Origin: an uncultured Lachnospiraceae bacterium
GTDB taxonomy: Bacteria; Bacillota; Clostridia; Lachnospirales; Lachnospiraceae
Length of the DNA stretch: 45,131 bases
Assembly (NCBI GenBank): GCA_949878435.1
Contig: CATLAK010000025.1
Coordinates: 1 to 45,131 of the forward strand
Direction of reading: 5' to 3'
Both the position numbers and the translations under genes were made by a program. Positions 1 to 8,772 of this stretch are shown here, one piece after another; position 1 is the first letter of the stretch, and each line of letters starts with the position of its first letter. The notes under the pieces are model-generated. The model was not told the DNA's origin. It saw nothing but the letters and a program-made list of their open reading frames with translations, and ran no database searches.

Positions 1-38
1 ATGATGACGAATTTGAAGAAGGTTTTTATATCTTCTAA
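1..38 (+). CDS. 3' end of a gene entering from the left edge (unknown)
   Basis: Reading frame 3 of the plus strand gives a short acidic tail, DDEFEEGFYIF, followed by a TAA at 36-38. An acidic, aromatic C-terminus followed within 21 bases by a GC-rich hairpin is what the end of a real gene looks like. Only 11 residues are visible, so no function can be given. It would be convergent with the minus-strand gene that ends at 75. Confidence 0.4.
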   Translation, partial: DDEFEEGFYIF

Positions 39-58
39 ATCATTCGTCTTATCAGCGT

Positions 59-81
59 GCCCGTCTCCGGCGGGCTATTTT
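59..81 (+). terminator. Small hairpin terminator candidate
   Basis: GCCCG (59-63) pairs with CGGGC (71-75) around a 7-nt loop, followed by TATTTT. It sits just after the stop of the partial plus-strand gene and overlaps the stop codon of the convergent gene. The stem is only 5 bp, so the call is tentative. Confidence 0.4.
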
Positions 82-563
82 AATTCAAGATTCCTCCGGC
101 AGGAGGAATTTCCTATTATACAAAAAAACGCCATAAATGGCGACACCATTGTAAGTGCGAACCAAATCATGGCGTAGTTTCTTGGGAAAAATCCTGCTAT
201 GAAATTTGTGTATAAATAATAACAGGATACCATTCCTGTAAAAAAGGCAAAAACATTTACAGCCGCCCTTACAGGCGATGCACTCTTAACCGATATACAG
301 ACAGCAATCAAAATCCACGGTGCAAAACTGCCAAGAAAATTGTGAAAATCCAGCCGTTCGTCCATGATATGCAATAAATATGGAAGCTGTGCCTGACGGT
401 AATCCAGATATTTGGAAAACGTTCCCAGCGCTGCCCCAAACAACAAGATTGCTAAAGTCGTCAATATCTGTTTACTTACTTTCTTGTCTTTATTATATAT
501 TTTCATTTGTTTTTTCATCTTTTCAGCTTTCCTGCATTCTGATTTTTTGTCTTCATAAATCAT
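75..563 (-). CDS. Small multi-pass membrane protein of unknown function
   Basis: 162 residues with a lysine-rich N-terminus (about residues 1-30) and four hydrophobic stretches near residues 32-49, 83-95, 99-121 and 129-151. A GTFSKYLD motif follows the first membrane segment. No catalytic motif is seen. The ATG at 561-563 is preceded by AAGGAGA (574-580) at a 10-nt spacing, and the gene overlaps the end of the acetyltransferase gene by 11 bases, so the two are probably co-transcribed. I do not recognise a function; a small integral membrane protein is as far as the sequence goes. Confidence 0.7.
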   Translation of the reverse strand: MIYEDKKSECRKAEKMKKQMKIYNKDKKVSKQILTTLAILLFGAALGTFSKYLDYRQAQLPYLLHIMDERLDFHNFLGSFAPWILIAVCISVKSASPVRAAVNVFAFFTGMVSCYYLYTNFIAGFFPRNYAMIWFALTMVSPFMAFFCIIGNSSCRRNLELK

Positions 564-1155
564 CTTGATTAATTCTCCTTAATATCCTGCAAGGATTCCC
601 TGCTGCCACGCAGTTCTCCGGCACATCTTTCGTCACCACGCTTCCTGCTCCAATCACGCTTCCGTTCCCAATAGTCACTCCCGGCAGGATAATGACACCG
701 CCGCCAATCCAGCACCCGTCGCCTATGGTAACAGGGAGCGCATATGTGCGGCAGAAATATTCTCCGCTCTCCGCCGTCCATTCCGGCGTCAGCCTCTCCC
801 TTAATTCCACCGGATGGGTAGCGGTGTAAATTTGTACATTAGAAGAAATAAGCACATTGTTCCCCACCGTGATCTTATTGCAGTCCACAAAGGTACAGTT
901 CATATTGACAGACACGTTGTTCCCCAGCGAGATATTTCTTCCATAATCACAGATAAAGGGATTACCCACAGACACATTTGTCCCTGTGCGTGCAAACAGC
1001 TGCGTAAGAACTTCCCTTCTCCTTTCCTTGTCCTCGTAAGGCAGTGAATTGTATTCTTTCACCAGTTCCCTTGCTCTTTTCTTAAATGCTAAAAACACTG
1101 GATCGTGACAGTCATACCACTCTCCTGCCAGACACTTTTCAAGTTCATTTTTCAT
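553..1155 (-). CDS. Sugar O-acetyltransferase (maltose/galactoside acetyltransferase family)
   Basis: 200 residues. The N-terminus has the short helical cap typical of maltose acetyltransferases (CLAGEWYDCHDP), followed by hexapeptide repeats that build a left-handed beta-helix (GNNVSVNMNC, GNNVLISSNVQI, GDGCWIGGG, GNGSVIGAGSVV). The catalytic histidine lies in the TATHP motif. Enzymes of this family transfer acetyl from acetyl-CoA to a sugar hydroxyl and act as cytoplasmic trimers; the exact sugar cannot be read off. The frame is open further upstream to a TTG, but the ATG at 1153-1155 follows GGAGGG (1163-1168) at 7 nt and is the better start. It is part of a minus-strand group with the hydrolase and the small TM protein upstream. 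Confidence 0.9.
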   Translation of the reverse strand: MKNELEKCLAGEWYDCHDPVFLAFKKRARELVKEYNSLPYEDKERRREVLTQLFARTGTNVSVGNPFICDYGRNISLGNNVSVNMNCTFVDCNKITVGNNVLISSNVQIYTATHPVELRERLTPEWTAESGEYFCRTYALPVTIGDGCWIGGGVIILPGVTIGNGSVIGAGSVVTKDVPENCVAAGNPCRILRRINQDDL

Positions 1156-1184
1156 ACCAATTCCCTCCAATTAAAACGTTGCAT

Positions 1185-1631
1185 TTATTTCCGGTAAATA
1201 GATGCATTTACCTTTGCACCCCAAAATTCATTCATACGAAGATATACTCCTCCCGCCGAATCCCGTGTAAAAATGGTCATTTTCTCAACATACAGTATGC
1301 AGGAACTTCCCTGCTCTTCAAATGAAAGCTGATAATCATCTCCCGAAACCTCTTTGTCATAAAACTCTGCCGCCTGATTCGCAAACTCAATCGTCAACGT
1401 ATCCTTATCAAACACATACCACAATCTGTCCCCAGCATTTTTATGACTTAAGATTTCTATAATCTGTTCCTTTGTATGCGGTACATGATAAACATACACC
1501 ACATGCCTTCTGTCCGGCGTAAGCACTAAATTGTCATCCCTTTGCAAATTTCTCTGCCACTCTCTCACAGAAGTCTTGATCAGAAAGGAAGTAAAGGAGA
1601 GCAAAATAAATAAAAAAACTATAAATATCAT
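1185..1631 (-). CDS. Membrane-anchored small protein, unknown function
   Basis: 148 residues. The first 20 residues are strongly hydrophobic (a single N-terminal membrane anchor or uncleaved signal). The rest is soluble, mixed alpha/beta, and has no cysteine pair or catalytic motif that I recognise. Its ATG overlaps the TGA of the hydrolase gene upstream (ATGA, 1628-1631), and no strong Shine-Dalgarno sequence precedes it, so translation is probably coupled to the hydrolase. Function unknown. Confidence 0.7.
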   Translation of the reverse strand: MIFIVFLFILLSFTSFLIKTSVREWQRNLQRDDNLVLTPDRRHVVYVYHVPHTKEQIIEILSHKNAGDRLWYVFDKDTLTIEFANQAAEFYDKEVSGDDYQLSFEEQGSSCILYVEKMTIFTRDSAGGVYLRMNEFWGAKVNASIYRK

Positions 1632-2443
1632 ACCATTTCAACAAACCTTTCGATAAATGAATTTACCAGTTCCGGCGCATCGGTATTGGAATTATGTCCT
1701 GCATTGTCTATCCATTTGATAGGAATGCCCGTCTTTTTATGCCATGCCTTGTTGTACCGCTTTGTGGATCCCGCTTGGTCGTGCCTGCCGCAGATCAAAA
1801 GTGCCGGACACGCAATTTTGTATGGAAGGTCAGCTTCCATGGCATCCGCCAGCATCCGGAACCCATGACCGGCAAGTTTGGCATACCGCTCTTTATCCTT
1901 GTCATATACCATCATGATATCCCGCATCAATTTCCTGCCGTATTCAGAAACCGCGCATCCATTTGATCCCGATTTTAAAAGCAATTTCCACGGATAATAG
2001 CGATATACCGGTTCCATCCTTTTGAGCAGCCATATCTCCATCCCCGTTACATACTGCCTTTGGAGTGGCGCGGAATCAATGGAGATAAAGCCCTTAAGTT
2101 TCCCCGGGAAGCACTCTATGAAAGCCTGCCCTACATATCCGCCCATGGATTGCCCGATGATGATGGGTTTATCCATCCCTTCCTTTTCCAAAATCTCATT
2201 AAGCCACCCGGCTTTATCCATCAGTGAAAAGGTCAGCTCAAACGGATAAGAAGATGCATGCCCCGGCGCATCCCAGACAAGAACCGTATATTTACTGCCA
2301 AAATACTCTGTCTGCTTGTCAAACAACCTGTGGTCAGCAGTCAATCCCGGAAGAAATACCAGTGTGTATTTGCTTTTTACCTGCTCTTTGTTTGTCCAAT
2401 AATGAATCTTTCCGCAAGGTGTCCTATGTACTTTTTCTGTCAT
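1628..2443 (-). CDS. Alpha/beta-fold hydrolase
   Basis: 271 residues, the usual size for a single-domain alpha/beta hydrolase. The nucleophile elbow is GQSMGG with the serine at residue 99; the acid is likely in LICGRHD and the histidine in NAGHNSN near the C-terminus. The oxyanion region FLPGLTADHRLF is also typical. The family covers esterases, lipases and C-C hydrolases and substrate cannot be assigned. The ATG at 2441-2443 follows GAGGAAAAG. It is the first gene of the short cluster hydrolase, TM protein, acetyltransferase, membrane protein. Confidence 0.88.
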   Translation of the reverse strand: MTEKVHRTPCGKIHYWTNKEQVKSKYTLVFLPGLTADHRLFDKQTEYFGSKYTVLVWDAPGHASSYPFELTFSLMDKAGWLNEILEKEGMDKPIIIGQSMGGYVGQAFIECFPGKLKGFISIDSAPLQRQYVTGMEIWLLKRMEPVYRYYPWKLLLKSGSNGCAVSEYGRKLMRDIMMVYDKDKERYAKLAGHGFRMLADAMEADLPYKIACPALLICGRHDQAGSTKRYNKAWHKKTGIPIKWIDNAGHNSNTDAPELVNSFIERFVEMV

Positions 2444-2523
2444 CTTTTCCTCGATTCCGAAAGCTTTCCTTCCGCCCCGTTTTTAATTCCATTATACATG
2501 CTAATATTTTTTGTCACAAGAAA

Positions 2524-5500
2524 CTAATGGCGTATGGAGAAGTAATTCAATAAAATTTCTTTGATATGGTTATATCGTCTGGCATACGAATTTTCCACCC
2601 TGATAATCTGCAAATTATGCGCCCTGCAGATATCGTTCTTCTTCTGATCCCTATTCTTTACGACCTCATCTTCAAAATGTTCCTTCCCATCCAGTTCAAT
2701 TGCAAGAACCGGGATCTCTTCATTCCCCAGCGCCTCATACACGACAAAATCAAAGCGTCCGCTATAAAATAAATCGCTGTAATTGATATTATCCTTAAAT
2801 ACATGGGAAATTGCCACCTCTTTATATACTTTGTATGCGCTTTGGGACAGCCAGATATTTTCCAATGCGTGCGTCAGGTTCTGTAAAAATGCCTCTTCTG
2901 TCGCTGTACTGAATGGCTTGACACCCAGCGCTCTCGAGTTCGTCTGCTTTTGCGTCACTTTTGCCTGCCCGTTCGTTTTAATATACTGTACCAGTTCAAA
3001 CAAATCATCCTCCGCATCTTTTTGATGCAGTCTTTCCAGGTTTTTCGTATTTGACAGCAAAATCAGTTTTTCCCTCGCCCGGGAAGTTGCAACATTAATC
3101 AGCTCCTTATTATTTTTCAGCCACTCATAAGTTCCCGCCTTTGTATGGCTTGTGATTGCCGTTGAAAACAAGACCACATCCTTTTCATCCCCCTGAAAGG
3201 CATGGACAGTTCCACAGGTTACATTAGATAACTTTTCACTTTTCAGCATTTTCTCTATCAGATTTTTCTGATTGACAAAGGGAGTGATGACCCCGATCGT
3301 CTTATCTTTATTCGCTGCCGCATAGCGCACGATTTCCAACGCCTCGGCAGGCGCAGTATTTTTATAATCCGACTCGTCGCTTTGCACGTCCACATAAATA
3401 AGCGGATTCGTTTCTTTGCTCTGCGTCATAATCTGCAATTTGGAATTATAATATTTCTTATTGTTGAACTCGATAATCTGCTTATGGCATCGGTAATGGT
3501 TATGCAAAAGGATTTCATCGCTGACTGCGTCACACGCCAGATATGTTTTGTAAATGGAATTCTTTCGGTAATCGTAATCCTCCGAAATATTATATTTCTT
3601 TCGTAATTTTTGATTCGTCATTTCGTCCAGCACGATAACCGGATTAAGCTGCTGAGGATCCCCTACCAGCATCAGGCTTTTTCCCCGTATCACCGGCACC
3701 AGCGATACCGCCGTATTGCACTGGCTTGCCTCATCGATAATCGTCATGTCAAACATGGGTTCCGGTTTTCCCAGACGGTGTGCAGATATACAGGTGGTTG
3801 CCACAATAGGAAAGATTTTCTGCAGCTTCCCGATATTTTCCGGCTCGCTTAAATATTTTGCAAAGGCTGCTGCCTGCTCTTCTTCCTCCGCTGCCATGAC
3901 GATTTCTTTCAGCTCCTTGTTTTTGGGTTCATCGAGCTTCTTGATGTATTTTGCAGATGTGTAGTAAAGATACTTCGCAAGCTCTTCCGGATGGTCGTCC
4001 AGCAAGTCTAACGCCTGCGCATCAGTAATAACACCCGTTTTTTGGATTTCGCTGTTCACCTGTCTAAGCTGTCTTCCGCTTAAATCCGACTGGAATGGTA
4101 CCATTTGCAGAGACTGCTTTCTCCTTTTCTCATATTCCAGCAGCCTGTTCAGCGTTTCGCTCCGCTCTTTTAAATCCAGCAATTCCTCATATCGCTTCAA
4201 AAGCTCCGACAGCCTTTTTGCACGTTCGATCCTGTCTCCTTTATTCCGATCCAATGTACTTTCAAACACCGTGATTTCCTGAACCTGTTCATACAATGTT
4301 TTTATGTAAATTAAAGCTTCTTTTACCTTCTCGTTATTACCCAGACGCAATATTGGAAACGGTATCGTCCTGCCTCTGTACTTCATGCCGGAGAGCTTCT
4401 CAAATACACTGTTGATGGGATGATTATTGTAGGAGGCGAACAGTACCGTTCTTTCGTTGAAAAAAGCTGTCACGATTGTGTTGATGATCGTATTCGTCTT
4501 ACCTGTCCCCGGCGGTCCCTGAATATAGGCGACCGGATATTTCATTGCATTATTAATCGCCAGAAGCTGATCCATATTGACCTTCTGGTTAACCAGTGCA
4601 ATCGGATATGCCTTTTTACGAATCGGACGGTTCAATAAATCACCAAAAAACGCTTTGATTGGCACTGCTACCTGATTTTTATGATACATATCGACAATTG
4701 ACTCATACTCCTTGTGCAGATCCAATGCAATATCCATCCCCAGCCCTATTACATAGGGCATATCATCTACCCCAAGATTCTGCCCCCTTCGTCTGGTAAT
4801 ACAATCCTTTATCTTCTCCTGATTCGCCTCAAAGTCTATGAGCATCTCATACTCTTCTGCATCCAGATAGCGCCGTATATTTTCCATTGTTCCGTCCAAA
4901 GTATACTCCGTGCAGATTGTAATCTCCTCTTCCGGCAGCAGAACTCTTCTTTTCACATCCAATTGCAGCTTTCTGTATGCAAGCACATAAAGCCCTTTCG
5001 CAGTATGGATGCTCAGCACATTCATTGCAAGTTGCTGAATCTTTAGCCTTCCGTCCTTGTATTCCTTTTCCTCCGCCTTATACTGAAAATTCTGCACAAT
5101 TGCCCGGAATTGCTCCTCACGCAGCTCGTAAGTCTCTCCTGTAAAACTCTCCCTGTCTAAAAAACGAACCAATTCAAAATCCGAATAATATGGAACGGTA
5201 TCCATGCGGTTACACATTTCCAGATAGTTTAAGATTTTCAAATTGGCTATATTATCAAATAATCCTTTATATCTGTGTGGGTTTAAATAAATATCACGAA
5301 CGAGTTTCTGATTGACAGGACAGTAAGAACCCTCTATCACTTTCGATGAGAGAATAGAATCAATATAAATATAGTCATAAGCATCCGTCGTGTATTTGCC
5401 AAGGTGAAGCCCGTCCACTGCCAGCGTACGCTTGGCAGCATTAAGATTGCGGATGCCTATCCAGTACTTTGTGATCTGCTTTTCCTTGTTGCAATACTCT

Positions 5501-5559
5501 ATCCCCAGCCATTTTCCTTCATGTATGGCACGGAAGATGTCGCGGTAAATTGAATTCAT
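2524..5559 (-). CDS. SF1-type DNA/RNA helicase with C-terminal DUF2726-like nuclease domain
   Basis: About 1011 residues from the chosen ATG at 5557-5559. Walker A is GPPGTGKTN near residue 346 and Walker B is DEASQ near residue 606; motifs such as LVGDPQQL, HYRCH, GTVHAFQGDE and NVATSRAREKL place it in the Upf1/Dna2-like branch of superfamily 1. The last ~110 residues (FDFVVYE, LAIELDGKEHF, RVENSY) resemble the DUF2726/Vsr-like PD-(D/E)XK fold. The frame is open 36 codons further upstream, but a promoter (-10 at 5650-5655) overlaps that stretch, so an internal start is needed; 5583 is an alternative. Helicase-nuclease fusions of this kind occur in genome maintenance and in defence loci; the gene stands alone here. 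Confidence 0.85.
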   Translation of the reverse strand: MNSIYRDIFRAIHEGKWLGIEYCNKEKQITKYWIGIRNLNAAKRTLAVDGLHLGKYTTDAYDYIYIDSILSSKVIEGSYCPVNQKLVRDIYLNPHRYKGLFDNIANLKILNYLEMCNRMDTVPYYSDFELVRFLDRESFTGETYELREEQFRAIVQNFQYKAEEKEYKDGRLKIQQLAMNVLSIHTAKGLYVLAYRKLQLDVKRRVLLPEEEITICTEYTLDGTMENIRRYLDAEEYEMLIDFEANQEKIKDCITRRRGQNLGVDDMPYVIGLGMDIALDLHKEYESIVDMYHKNQVAVPIKAFFGDLLNRPIRKKAYPIALVNQKVNMDQLLAINNAMKYPVAYIQGPPGTGKTNTIINTIVTAFFNERTVLFASYNNHPINSVFEKLSGMKYRGRTIPFPILRLGNNEKVKEALIYIKTLYEQVQEITVFESTLDRNKGDRIERAKRLSELLKRYEELLDLKERSETLNRLLEYEKRRKQSLQMVPFQSDLSGRQLRQVNSEIQKTGVITDAQALDLLDDHPEELAKYLYYTSAKYIKKLDEPKNKELKEIVMAAEEEEQAAAFAKYLSEPENIGKLQKIFPIVATTCISAHRLGKPEPMFDMTIIDEASQCNTAVSLVPVIRGKSLMLVGDPQQLNPVIVLDEMTNQKLRKKYNISEDYDYRKNSIYKTYLACDAVSDEILLHNHYRCHKQIIEFNNKKYYNSKLQIMTQSKETNPLIYVDVQSDESDYKNTAPAEALEIVRYAAANKDKTIGVITPFVNQKNLIEKMLKSEKLSNVTCGTVHAFQGDEKDVVLFSTAITSHTKAGTYEWLKNNKELINVATSRAREKLILLSNTKNLERLHQKDAEDDLFELVQYIKTNGQAKVTQKQTNSRALGVKPFSTATEEAFLQNLTHALENIWLSQSAYKVYKEVAISHVFKDNINYSDLFYSGRFDFVVYEALGNEEIPVLAIELDGKEHFEDEVVKNRDQKKNDICRAHNLQIIRVENSYARRYNHIKEILLNYFSIRH

Positions 5560-5649
5560 TTCCCCTTTTCCCTGCTTTTCCATAGTTTTCCATAGAATTA
5601 GCACTTGATTGTATCGTAAGTACAGATTCTTCACTTTCTTGACACGAAA

Positions 5650-5678
5650 ATTATAGCATATAACCATCTATATCACAA
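5650..5678 (-). promoter_or_regulatory. Sigma-A promoter of the helicase gene
   Basis: On the minus strand, TTGTGA (5673-5678), a 17-nt spacer and TATAAT (5650-5655). Transcription would begin near 5643, downstream of the first possible start codon of the open frame, supporting the internal ATG at 5559 or 5583. Confidence 0.7.
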
Positions 5679-5770
5679 TTACTCGTTAGCCCTTAAATTA
5701 AGATAGAGTCTGCTATTATGGAGAGATAAGAAGGTTCCTTTATCACGGGCAGGAAGAGCTCAATAAAAAT

Positions 5771-6313
5771 CTATGATGAAATCCCCTTCCCCACATTAGG
5801 ATACACCGCACAGTAAGCGGCATCCATAACAAAAATAAGCAGGAAAACAAGGCACAATGCCATCCGCCATTTCCTAGGCACACGTCCATACATTTTTTCA
5901 TAAAAGGGTAAAAACAGGCATACCAATACACTCCCCAACAGCCCGAACATCACTGCCCCGAGCAGGCAGATTCTTCCGCTGACATTCAAAAAATGCCCGC
6001 TGTAATCCCACCATCTCACGCCAAAACGCCTTTCCAGAAAAAAGCTGGTCAAATACTCCAAGACAGAACAAAGCAGCATCGATAAAAAAAACACTCTCAC
6101 AGGCTTTTTTCTATAGGAAGAAAAAAGCAGGCATAGCAAAAGCCCTCCTACCCCATAAATGGGCAGATAGGGACCTCTGTATACGCCTCTGTTGATAAAA
6201 GCATGTTCCGTAAACACATATAAGATCACTTCCCAAAGCCAACCTGCAAAGGCAAGCAGGAAAAACAATAACACATAATATTCAAACTCATGGGGCAGCC
6301 TTTTCTTTCTCAT
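5771..6313 (-). CDS. CmpB-type membrane protein (putative ABC-transporter type IV family)
   Basis: 180 residues with about five membrane segments. The conserved features of the PF06541 family are visible: the GWLWEV motif in the first helix, NRGVYRGPYLPIYGVGG after it, and LERRFGVRWWDYS in the middle. Members are annotated as putative ABC transporter permeases, but no ATPase partner is near, so the transport role is unproven. The start overlaps the last 26 bases of the MATE exporter gene upstream, and AAGGAG sits only 1 nt before the ATG, suggesting translation coupled to the upstream gene. Confidence 0.82.
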   Translation of the reverse strand: MRKKRLPHEFEYYVLLFFLLAFAGWLWEVILYVFTEHAFINRGVYRGPYLPIYGVGGLLLCLLFSSYRKKPVRVFFLSMLLCSVLEYLTSFFLERRFGVRWWDYSGHFLNVSGRICLLGAVMFGLLGSVLVCLFLPFYEKMYGRVPRKWRMALCLVFLLIFVMDAAYCAVYPNVGKGISS

Positions 6314-7688
6314 ACTCCTTAGTATACCCCGTTTGCTGCTGAATTATATCACTGCCTGCCCTTTTCCATTTCCCCTGAAAATAACGGGCGATATTAAAAC
6401 TTCCAGCCAGAAACCAGGTAAGCGCAGTCGCAAGCCAGACACCCCATACGCCAATCGAGGCAACCTTAGTCAGCGGTCCAGCAAGACAGATTCGCCCCAG
6501 CATCTCCACCAATCCGTTTAAAAAAGCAAATACCGCATCGCCTGTACCGTTTAAAAGTCCCCGCGTCGTATAGATTGATCCCAGGAACAAATAGAAACAG
6601 CTGGTAATCTTAAGCGCCCTTGCCCCAAGTGCTATCACTTCCGTCTCACTGACGAACAGCCGCATGATAGATTCCCCGCCCAGCTGCGCGATAGGCACCA
6701 TGATAAGTGTAAACGCTGCCATGATCAGCATCCCTCTTTTATAGCCCTGCCTCACTCTGTCAATCTTTTTTGCCCCGATATTCTGCCCTGTGTAAGTGGA
6801 CATTGCAACTCCCAAAGTATCATAGGGCTGCTGCACCAACTGTTCCACCCTGCTTGTAGCCGTAAAGGCAGCAACCACAACGGAACCAAAGGTATTGACT
6901 ACACGCTGCAGCGCAACGCAGGATATGGCAATCAGCGAAGTCTGAAATGCCAGCGGCACCCCCATCCTTACGCATCGCCAAATAATCTCCCAGTCTGCCT
7001 TTAACTGCTCTTTTTCTATTTTGAAAAAAGGATTCTTCATCAGTGCAAACACTAAACTCCCAATTCCCGCCAGCAGCTGGGCAATAATCGTTGCTGTTCC
7101 GGCTCCCGCGACGCCCCAGGAAAATCCCCGGACAAACAGCAGATCAAGGACAATATTCAGAACACTTGCACCAATCAGGAAGTATAAAGGCGTCTTCGAG
7201 TCCCCCACTGCCCGCAGAATCGCCGACACACAATTGTACAGCGCCACAGCCAGAACCCCCGCACACATAATCCGCATGTACATAACCGCATCGTCCAAAA
7301 TATTCTCCGGCGTATGCAAAAAAATAAGAGCCGGTCTTGAAAGCACTGCCCCCAGCACTCCCATCAGGATGCTGACCGCAACCATAATATAGGCGCCGTT
7401 CGCAACCGCCTTTTTGACCCCGGCTTCATTCCCCGCACCGAAATTCTGGGAAATGACGATACCAGTCCCGCTTGCCATACCCACACACAGGGCAAAGAAA
7501 AGATAGGTCACCGAACCCGTGGATCCAACTGCTGCCAGTGCATCCGCCCCCACATACTGCCCCACGATCATAGAATCCACCAGATTATAAAGCTGCTGGA
7601 AAATATTCCCCACCACCATGGGCGCCATAAATGATAACAAGAGTCCCGCAGGTTCCCCTGTCGTCATATCCTTTACATACGTCTTCAT
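6288..7688 (-). CDS. MATE family multidrug/cation exporter
   Basis: 466 residues and about 12 membrane helices, the normal size for the family. The N-terminal signature MAPMVVGNIFQQLYNLVDSM and the VGADALAAVGSTG loop are typical of Clostridia MATE proteins (DinF/NorM-like superfamily). These export cationic drugs or metabolites using a Na+ or H+ gradient. The ATG at 7686-7688 follows AAGGAAG. The next gene (CmpB-type) overlaps the 3' end, so both are probably one transcript. Divergent from a truncated XRE regulator, with two dyad sequences in the space between. Confidence 0.93.
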   Translation of the reverse strand: MKTYVKDMTTGEPAGLLLSFMAPMVVGNIFQQLYNLVDSMIVGQYVGADALAAVGSTGSVTYLFFALCVGMASGTGIVISQNFGAGNEAGVKKAVANGAYIMVAVSILMGVLGAVLSRPALIFLHTPENILDDAVMYMRIMCAGVLAVALYNCVSAILRAVGDSKTPLYFLIGASVLNIVLDLLFVRGFSWGVAGAGTATIIAQLLAGIGSLVFALMKNPFFKIEKEQLKADWEIIWRCVRMGVPLAFQTSLIAISCVALQRVVNTFGSVVVAAFTATSRVEQLVQQPYDTLGVAMSTYTGQNIGAKKIDRVRQGYKRGMLIMAAFTLIMVPIAQLGGESIMRLFVSETEVIALGARALKITSCFYLFLGSIYTTRGLLNGTGDAVFAFLNGLVEMLGRICLAGPLTKVASIGVWGVWLATALTWFLAGSFNIARYFQGKWKRAGSDIIQQQTGYTKEYEKEKAAP

Positions 7689-7786
7689 TGCGCATCTTCC
7701 TTTTACGTATCTTAGAAAATTTGTCTTTTATCCGTATTATACTATACCTTTCCCCTCCCTTCTCACAAAATATGCTCATTTTTTAA

Positions 7787-7839
7787 CACAATACTACTAT
7801 TGTGGCAAAATAATAATTTTCACTGCAACACGCCGTGTT
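7787..7839. promoter_or_regulatory. Two dyad-symmetric operator candidates between MATE and XRE genes
   Basis: CACAATACTACTATTGTG (7787-7804) is a perfect 7+7 inverted repeat with a 4-nt centre. AACACG-C-CGTGTT (7827-7839) is a perfect 6+6 inverted repeat with a 1-nt centre. Both lie in the divergent intergenic region. They could be regulator binding sites, but which protein binds is unknown. Confidence 0.45.
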
Positions 7840-7943
7840 ACACAAATACCAGAAAAAGCATATGATGATTGATAGACTAGCATTCTTCAATATGACATAA
7901 TAAATAAGCAATGATCATTGGGAAAAATTAAATGGAGGAAAAA

Positions 7944-8339
7944 ATGAGTTTAGGAAATAATATAAGTTTTTTGCGTAAACAGAAAAAACTCACACAGGAA
8001 CAATTTGCTGACAAGGTAAATGTCACCAGACAGACCGTATCAAGGTGGGAAGCTGACGAAGTGATTCCGGAGCTGGATAGACTTGTGGAGATGTGTGAGA
8101 TTTTTGCATGTAAACTGGATGCCCTTGTGAGAGAAGACCTGACCGGCCAGAGCGAAATTTATTCAGAAATAAAGATCAAAAGAATCGCCCCCTTTAAGGC
8201 AGCTGGCTATGTAATTGTTTCTTCAAATCCAGAAGACGATGCCCTGGGTCATATGGACAGATGGGCGGAAAACTGTGGTCTTAAAAAGGTATGTCCTAAT
8301 GTCAAACTGATTAGCAAGAGATATCAAAAATGGAATTAA
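7944..8339 (+). CDS. XRE-family transcriptional regulator, C-terminally truncated
   Basis: 131 residues. Residues 1-65 form a classic XRE helix-turn-helix (TQEQFADKVNVTRQTVSRWEADEVIPELDRL). Residues from about 78 (IKIKRIAPFKAAGYVIVSSNPEDDALGHMDRWAENCGL) match the beginning of a GyrI-like/effector-binding domain, which stops after about 50 residues, so most of that domain is missing. The second ATG (7944-7946) is chosen because GGAGG (7934-7938) precedes it by 5 nt; the first ATG overlaps this site. The DNA-binding half is intact, so the protein could still bind DNA without ligand control. The tyrS promoter begins 4 bases after its stop. Confidence 0.75.
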   Translation: MSLGNNISFLRKQKKLTQEQFADKVNVTRQTVSRWEADEVIPELDRLVEMCEIFACKLDALVREDLTGQSEIYSEIKIKRIAPFKAAGYVIVSSNPEDDALGHMDRWAENCGLKKVCPNVKLISKRYQKWN

Positions 8340-8342
8340 TAT

Positions 8343-8371
8343 TTGACAATCCTATATCCATCGATTATAAT
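8343..8371 (+). promoter_or_regulatory. Consensus sigma-A promoter for the tyrS leader
   Basis: TTGACA (8343-8348), 17-nt spacer, TATAAT (8366-8371): a perfect match to the housekeeping consensus. The transcript would begin near 8378, just before the T-box leader. Confidence 0.9.
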
Positions 8372-8379
8372 TACAATTA

Positions 8380-8680
8380 ATTTCATACAAGTGATTGAAT
8401 TGAAAAGCTGTGATAAGAAGAAGTAGCATGGGGTGAAGCATACAGAAAGTTGCCGGTTGATGAGAGGCGCATGGGAAGCCACATGTGAATACATCTTTGA
8501 GCTTCGCACCAAATAATCTCATGATTTAGTAGGCTGCGACGGTTCCTGCATCCGTTAACATGCTAGAGTATAAGCCCTGCGGGTCGTACTCGAAGAGGTA
8601 GACAGCGCGAGCTGTCTATGAACATTAGGTGGTATCACGAGATCTGACTCTCGTCCTATTGAAGGACGGGAGTTTTTTTC
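8380..8680 (+). promoter_or_regulatory. T-box riboswitch (tyrosine) controlling tyrS
   Basis: A roughly 300-nt leader between promoter and tyrS. Stem I is visible (GGTGAAGC pairs with GCTTCGCACC around 8431-8510). The likely specifier codon is UAC (tyrosine) at 8490-8492, in the context GAAUACAUC. The T-box core is TTAGGTGGTATCACGAG (8625-8641); its TGGT (8630-8633) can pair with the ACCA end of tRNA-Tyr. An intrinsic terminator follows. Uncharged tRNA-Tyr would stabilise the antiterminator and turn tyrS on. Specifier identity agrees with the downstream gene. Confidence 0.9.
8647..8679 (+). terminator. Intrinsic terminator of the T-box leader
   Basis: ACTCTCGTCC (8647-8656) pairs with GGACGGGAGT (8664-8673) with one G-U pair and a 7-nt loop, followed by seven T. 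It is mutually exclusive with the antiterminator that contains the T-box core. Confidence 0.9.
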
Positions 8681-8772
8681 ATAAGAAATTGTACCCCATG
8701 AAAGATAATTGGATGCGCAGCTTCGCTCACGACACAAAAGCCGCCCAACGGCAGAAAGAGAGGAAAAATGAA

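Noticed and set aside
5560..5667. N-terminal extension of the helicase frame to 5667
   Set aside because: A good promoter with its -10 at 5650-5655 lies within it, so a transcript from that promoter could not encode it.
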